A DNA stretch of 18,614 nt, from positions 1 to 18,614 of the forward strand of contig DAOWAH010000010.1 of the NCBI GenBank assembly GCA_030634675.1, in the 5' to 3' direction. Under the pieces are notes generated by a model. That model had not been told where the DNA came from. It searched no databases and saw nothing but the letters and a program-made list of their open reading frames with translations. Source of the DNA: Fidelibacterota bacterium. Lineage in GTDB: Bacteria > Marinisomatota > Marinisomatia > Marinisomatales > TCS56. Of the stretch, positions 14,737 through 18,614 are shown in pieces. The translations under genes were made by a program, and so were the position numbers. Each line of letters begins with the position of its first letter. Positions within the stretch are counted from its first letter, which is position 1.

Positions 14737-15024
14737 TCTGATAATGGTAAGGAATTTGCCCACCATGAAGCTATTGCCCAGTCACTGAATTGTGATTTCT
14801 ATTTTGCGCATCCGTATTCTTCCTGGGAAAGAGGAACAAATGAAAATACCAACGGTCTCATCCGCCAATATTTCCCCAAATACAAAGACTTTAGAACCAT
14901 AAATGATAATGAGATTATCAGTGCTAAGCGAAAACTTAACAATCGTCCAAGAAAAAGACTTGAGTTCAAAACACCAAATCAGGTATTTTTTGGAGAATCA
15001 TACAATGTTGCACTTACTGCTTGA
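14737..15024 (+). pseudogene. C-terminal remnant of an IS30-family transposase (copy B)
   Basis: The frame reads SDNGKEFAHHEAIAQSL, then FYFAHPYSSWERGTNENTNG, LIRQYFPKYKDF, KLNNRPRKRLEFKTPNQVFF and a stop at 15022-15024. This is the distal part of the IS30 DDE domain: the second catalytic Asp (SDNG) and the final Glu (NENTNG) are kept, while the HTH and first Asp are missing. About 95 residues remain of a family whose members are usually 320-380 residues long, so it is inactive. It marks an old insertion between the pilus operon and the signalling genes. No terminal inverted repeats were found at either side. Confidence 0.9.
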
Positions 15025-15142
15025 ATCCAGGCAGGTATTAAATTGCTAAAATCATGAATATTAATTAAACTAATCAACGGTAATGGAGTAGGATTCGGAG
15101 TTTGCGTAAATATCTCATGACATACTTATGTGGAGTAAACAA

Positions 15143-15445
15143 GTGGAATTAGAATATCTTGATGATCCTGAGTTTCAGGAACTTATCCGACAGTACGTAC
15201 AATATTTGACTGATACTTTTGCTGAAGTAAAACAAAATTTGACTCAAACTGATTTTCTGAAGATTCAAAAATTCGGACATAATTTAAAGGGTAGCGGTGG
15301 TGGATACGGCTTGATGGGAATCAGTGAGATTGGCCAGCAAATCGAAGAGGCTTCCAAAGCGCAGGACAAAAGCATTTTATCCGAACTGTTCATTCAATTT
15401 GAGGCAGAACTTAAAGCGGCTCAAAAGAAATATCCCACTGAATAA
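15143..15445 (+). CDS. HPt (histidine phosphotransfer) domain protein
   Basis: This small helical protein (100 residues from the GTG) carries the HPt signature FGHNLKGSGGGYGLMGISEIGQQIEEA; the phospho-accepting His is in GHNLKG, residue 46 from this start. The GTG at 15143 is chosen because GGAG lies exactly 7 nt upstream. An in-frame ATG at 15128 would add five residues but has no ribosome site. It passes phosphate from a hybrid kinase receiver to a response regulator. The next gene, a receiver-GGDEF, starts 49 nt downstream, and a hybrid kinase gene lies opposite, so the three fit one phosphorelay. It is the only gene right of the IS remnant with no visible damage. The 118 nt before it hold no convincing promoter. 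Confidence 0.88.
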   Translation: MELEYLDDPEFQELIRQYVQYLTDTFAEVKQNLTQTDFLKIQKFGHNLKGSGGGYGLMGISEIGQQIEEASKAQDKSILSELFIQFEAELKAAQKKYPTE

Positions 15446-15494
15446 GAGACGCCGATACTGTATACACCCTTGATAATTATTATAAGGACTTAAT

Positions 15495-16399
15495 ATGCAA
15501 TCTCTTGCAAAAATATTGATTCTTGAGGATGATTCGTTTTTGTGATACCAATCAGGTACCATCTTGAAAAAGCTGGTTATGATGTACATGTGATGGATAT
15601 ATTGGAGAATATTGAAGATTCCCAGGAGATGATATTTCAATATTCACCAAATATTATTCTTTGCGATATTCACATGCAACCGAATGGTTTTGAAATATTA
15701 AATTTAATCAAAGGCCATACTCAATTAAGGCTGATCCCCTTCATATTTCTAACTGGAGTTGATTCATTACCTGAAAAAATTCGCGCTTATTTGGGCGGAG
15801 CTGATGATTTTATCGTCAAGCCAGTCGATAAAGCAGTATTATTAGCAAAAATCACTTCAATATTAGCCCGTCAAGCGGATTTGGAATCTGCCATTTATCT
15901 TGATGCCCTTACCCAAATATATAATCGTCGTTTTTTCCAGAAAGAACTGAACCGACAGATTAATTTACATCGTCGTCATAAAGATAATTTTATCCTGGTT
16001 ATGATTGATTTAGACCATTTCAAATCCATTAATGATACTTTTGGCCATAATTGTGGCGACCAGTGCCTGGTTGCATTCACCCGTTTCATTCAATCGCAAA
16101 TCCGTGCAACAGACATTTTCTCCCGCTGGGGTGGCGAAGAATTTGTTTTAATATTAGAACGATCAGAAGCAATTGGAGCGGTGCAATCAGTTAAGAATAT
16201 TTTGGATAAACTGCGCTCTGAAATCTTAGTTCGCAAAAATGATCAAGACATTATCATGACTTTCAGCGCCGGAATAGCACAATATCCTGATGATGGTGAA
16301 GATTACAATTCACTATTAGAAACGGCCGATAAAGCTGTATACCGGGCTAAGGAAAACGGCCGCTGCCGGGTAGAATTATTTAGACAATCGGATAATTGA
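15495..16399 (+). pseudogene. Response regulator-diguanylate cyclase (receiver-GGDEF), frameshifted near the start
   Basis: The gene starts at the ATG at 15495, with AAGGA 6 nt upstream, reading MQSLAKILILEDDSFL and then TGA. Restoring one T in the T run at 15537-15541 gives LEDDSFFVIPIRYHLEKAGY and an uninterrupted protein of 301 residues. The receiver keeps the acidic pair, the phospho-Asp (IILCDIHMQP), Thr (FIFLTGV) and Lys (FIVKPVD). The GGDEF domain has active-site GGEEF and, five residues upstream, the inhibitory RATD site. It would make c-di-GMP when phosphorylated through the HPt protein encoded before it. As sequenced, only a truncated product or a re-initiated GTG product from 15542 lacking the acidic pair is possible. 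It is either a recent pseudogene or a one-base sequence error. Confidence 0.88.
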
Positions 16400-16400
16400 T

Positions 16401-18614
16401 TTATAAGTAACGCTTTAGTGTTTCCAGTAATGATTGTTTTAAAATCGGTTTAGCTAAGAAATCATTACAGCCAGCCGAAAAACATTGCTCCCGGTCGTAA
16501 ACGGAAATATGGGCGGTTGTTGCAATAATCGGTATTTGTTGATATTCCTTTTGCTCATAGATAAAATTCACCAGATCAAGCCCGTCTTTTTTACCCTGTA
16601 ACGATAAATCCAATATTATGAGATCAACTGGTTTTTTAACCAATTGCTCTTTCGCCTTTGTGACTGAAATTGCAAAACACATCCCAAATTCATTTTTCAG
16701 AAAATATTGAATTAGTCTTTGAGAATTAGCATCATCTTCAACAACCAAAACCAAGGGTCTCTTCTTTTTCATCCGGGTAGCTGGAGTTTTCCGATCTTTT
16801 TCTTCAGAACGTAGTAATTGAGTTTCAACCTTCGGTTGGTTGAATGTCAGTATAAACTCGCTTCCCTTTTTACGGGTACTATTTACCTGAATGTTGACAT
16901 CATTTAAATCCAAATACCGTTTAGCAAGCGCCAATCCTAACCCACCCCTTGAATTTCCGTTGGTAGCCATCGCTATCCTGGGTAAATAATTCAAATAAAT
17001 TATTGACTTGGGACTTGGTCATACCAACTCCGGTATCCATAATAGAACATTCGATACTATTTTCAAGGTCCGACACATTGATCGTAATTCCACCCTTATT
17101 GGTATATTTTACGGCATTATCAATAACGTGAGTTATAGCCTGCATAACCGTGTACCGATCAGCTCACACCGTTAATGCATCAGAAGTAATATTAACCTGC
17201 AATTTCAAATCTTTGGCTTCGATTTGGGATTGGACACTATCAAGTATTTCTTCCAGTAATTCCTTTAGGTTGAAAAGTACTGGCGAAAGTCTGAATTTTC
17301 CGGTGTTAATAACAGTCAGGTCGGTCATTTCCTGGACCGTCCGCATTAATAAATCGCTGCTTTGATGAATCGAATCCAACAACTTTTTTTGGTCGGTACC
17401 GATATATTCCGAAAGTTGCTGCTCCAACATTTCAATAAAACCCAAGATGGAATTAAGCAGTGTCAGTATTTCATAAGATATATTTGATAAAAACATTGTC
17501 TTTTCATGCTCGGATTTCTGCTTTACTTCCAGATTTTCAATAATCTGATCCTGTTGGTGTTTTTCATCGGTCACATCACGAATCACCGCCAGGATTTCAT
17601 TCTTACCACTCGATACTAAACGGGCTTCGAATATCCGTGCTTCCTTCTTATCCGAAAGAGAAAAATTTATTTCCCTTCCCTTAGATTCTTTAACGACTTG
17701 CTTGATGCTTGTTAAATACAAATCAGCATTTTCAGACGGAAGGCGGTCCCTCAAATTCTCACCTACCAGATCACTTAAATTATTATTTAATTCCTGATTG
17801 GAAGAAGGAAAGCTGTCAAGCACGTTGCCGTTTATATCAATACGCAATATGAGATCGGGAATTGCCTCCAATAAAGCCTTATTTTGAATCTCAGACTTAC
17901 TGAGCGCCTGGAGTACAACCGCTTTTTCAGTGATATCAGTGGCTACTAAAATGGCACCATTGATTGTTCCTTCTATATCGGTCAACGGCGCCATTGAAAA
18001 ATTGATTTCCACCTTTACCAGATTACTCCTGATTATGTTCAAGTCGATTCCGGAGAAAGTTTTACCTTGGTACACCATCCTTAAATATTTTTTTAGACGA
18101 TCACTTTTAGCTCGCAGGATTGGAAGTGGTTGATTAATAACATCCTTTTCAAGCCAGCCAAATATTGTTTCAGAAGCCGGATTCCACAATTTGACGCGCC
18201 AACTTTCATCCAGAATAATAATTGCCAACGGAGCGCCTAAAATCAATGCCTGGTAGGTTTGATTGGTCTTTCTAAGCGCTTCCTGAGCCTGGTTCCGTTC
18301 CGTGATATCTTCTAATAATGATAAGACAAACAAACGCTTTCGCCTGCGATCACTAATTGGAGTATTGAACCAATTAATTATCACCTGACCCCCATCCTTG
18401 ACCAAACATTCATTTTGATAATTATGGAGTAAATTGTTTATCTGAAATAATTCCATGATCTGTTGAAAGACATAAATATCATTTTCAGTCAATAGAATTT
18501 TTAAAAATCGCGCCCGATAATTTCATTTCTTGACCATCCGAAAATACGTTCAGCAGCCCTGTTCCATTCCAAAATACGGGTGGCTTTACCTTTGATTTCC
18601 CATATAATCAACCC
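16401..18614 (-). pseudogene. Hybrid histidine kinase (PAS-PAS-PAS-HisKA-HATPase-receiver), degraded and partial
   Basis: Leftward reading from the right edge gives a PAS segment (EWNRAAERIFGWSRNEIIGRDF) that stops at a T5 run (minus strand of 18503-18507). One added T restores RDFLKILLTEND. The frame then carries the rest of this PAS, two more PAS domains, and HisKA, where the H box SHExRTPLN reads SYEILTLLN, so the phosphoacceptor His is Tyr (codon 17475-17473). A TGA at 17166-17164 interrupts the same frame before the ATPase domain (ADRYTVMQAITHVIDNAVKYT, then DTGVGM). A second frameshift lies in the G2 box near 16941-16948; two missing bases would restore KGxGLGLALAKRY. The C-terminal receiver (VVEDD, LIILDLSL, LAKP) is intact. 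The gene converges on the GGDEF gene with 1 nt between stops and continues past the window. Confidence 0.88.

Larger units (their letters stand above)
14640..15031 (+). repeat. Direct repeat of IS30 3' ends (14640-14736 and 14935-15031)
   Basis: The two 97-nt copies align without gaps, encode the same transposase tail and share the identical post-stop sequence ATCCAGG. The last 67 nt differ at 15 positions, so these are two diverged elements or an old duplication, not a recent tandem copy. After ATCCAGG copy A runs into transposase sequence and copy B into unique DNA. Confidence 0.8.

Noticed and set aside
15025..15142. A promoter for the HPt gene (TTGCTA-N17-TAAACT) or a sigma-54 site (GGCAGGTATTAAATTGC).
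   Set aside because: The first matches only 4 of 6 in each box, and the second has wrong GG-GC spacing (9 or 13 instead of 10).
15531..15545. Programmed -1 frameshifting at the T5 run of the receiver-GGDEF gene, and likewise at 18503-18507.
   Set aside because: Neither site is an in-frame X-XXY-YYZ heptamer with an evident stimulatory structure, and T5 is short for polymerase slippage. Decay or sequencing error is simpler, though both sites require the same shift.
16401..16994. A separate 197-residue response regulator gene at the end of the kinase.
   Set aside because: Its first residues are out-of-frame kinase sequence and its frame joins the ATPase domain through the G2 box. It is the 3' part of the broken hybrid kinase. 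An internal start for a receiver alone is possible but not supported by a ribosome site I can see.
17164..17166. UGA recoding (for example as Trp or selenocysteine) in the histidine kinase.
   Set aside because: UGA is used as a normal stop in this window (pilD, merR, the GGDEF gene, IS30), no recoding structure is visible, and the same gene has other lesions.
1..18614. CRISPR arrays, tRNA or rRNA genes, riboswitches, toxin-antitoxin or phage defence genes.
   Set aside because: I looked for regularly spaced repeats, cloverleaf and rRNA signatures and typical defence motifs and saw none.

Overview
The window looks like a chromosomal segment from a Gram-negative (diderm) bacterium of moderate to low GC, about 40% by eye. 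The diderm call rests on an outer-membrane secretin, a PilP-type secretin partner and a LysM protein next to them. I cannot place the lineage. The gene order, with an ExeA-type ATPase and a PilM-PilN fusion heading a pilus operon, is not the proteobacterial arrangement. An uncultured FCB-like phylum is a guess only.

Positions 144-14437 are one long leftward block of 14 tightly packed genes encoding an almost complete type IVa pilus machine. In transcription order they are: a MerR-type small regulator, an ExeA/GspA-type AAA+ ATPase, a PilM-PilN fusion with a long acidic N-terminal extension, PilO, a PilP-like protein, a short PilQ-type secretin, PilT, a LysM protein, a small membrane protein with four cysteines, a CheY-like receiver, the prepilin peptidase PilD, PilB, a sigma-54 activator with a degenerate receiver, PilC, and a pilin-like protein. 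Several junctions overlap or are TAAATG/TAAGTG with no spacer. The block ends in a hairpin terminator. The pilin has its own intergenic region, which holds a very good sigma-54 promoter and an upstream dyad. With the activator encoded two genes upstream, this suggests a PilR-like circuit that raises pilin expression separately from the assembly machine.

Positions 14438-14640 are the leader of the operon. They hold a candidate promoter, a perfect 21-bp inverted repeat just before the merR start, and a possible 24-codon leader ORF that ends inside that repeat.

Positions 14640-15031 hold two joined 3' remnants of IS30-family transposase genes. They mark the boundary between the intact pilus operon and a decayed signalling cluster.

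Positions 15143-18614 hold an intact HPt gene, a receiver-GGDEF diguanylate cyclase gene with a one-base frameshift, and, convergently, a hybrid histidine kinase gene. The kinase has two frameshifts, one in-frame stop and a lost phosphoacceptor histidine, and it runs off the right edge. Together they look like a broken kinase - HPt - c-di-GMP phosphorelay. The absence of frameshifts across about 14 kb of pilus genes argues that the damage is real decay and not general sequencing error, though two of the indels are in short T runs.
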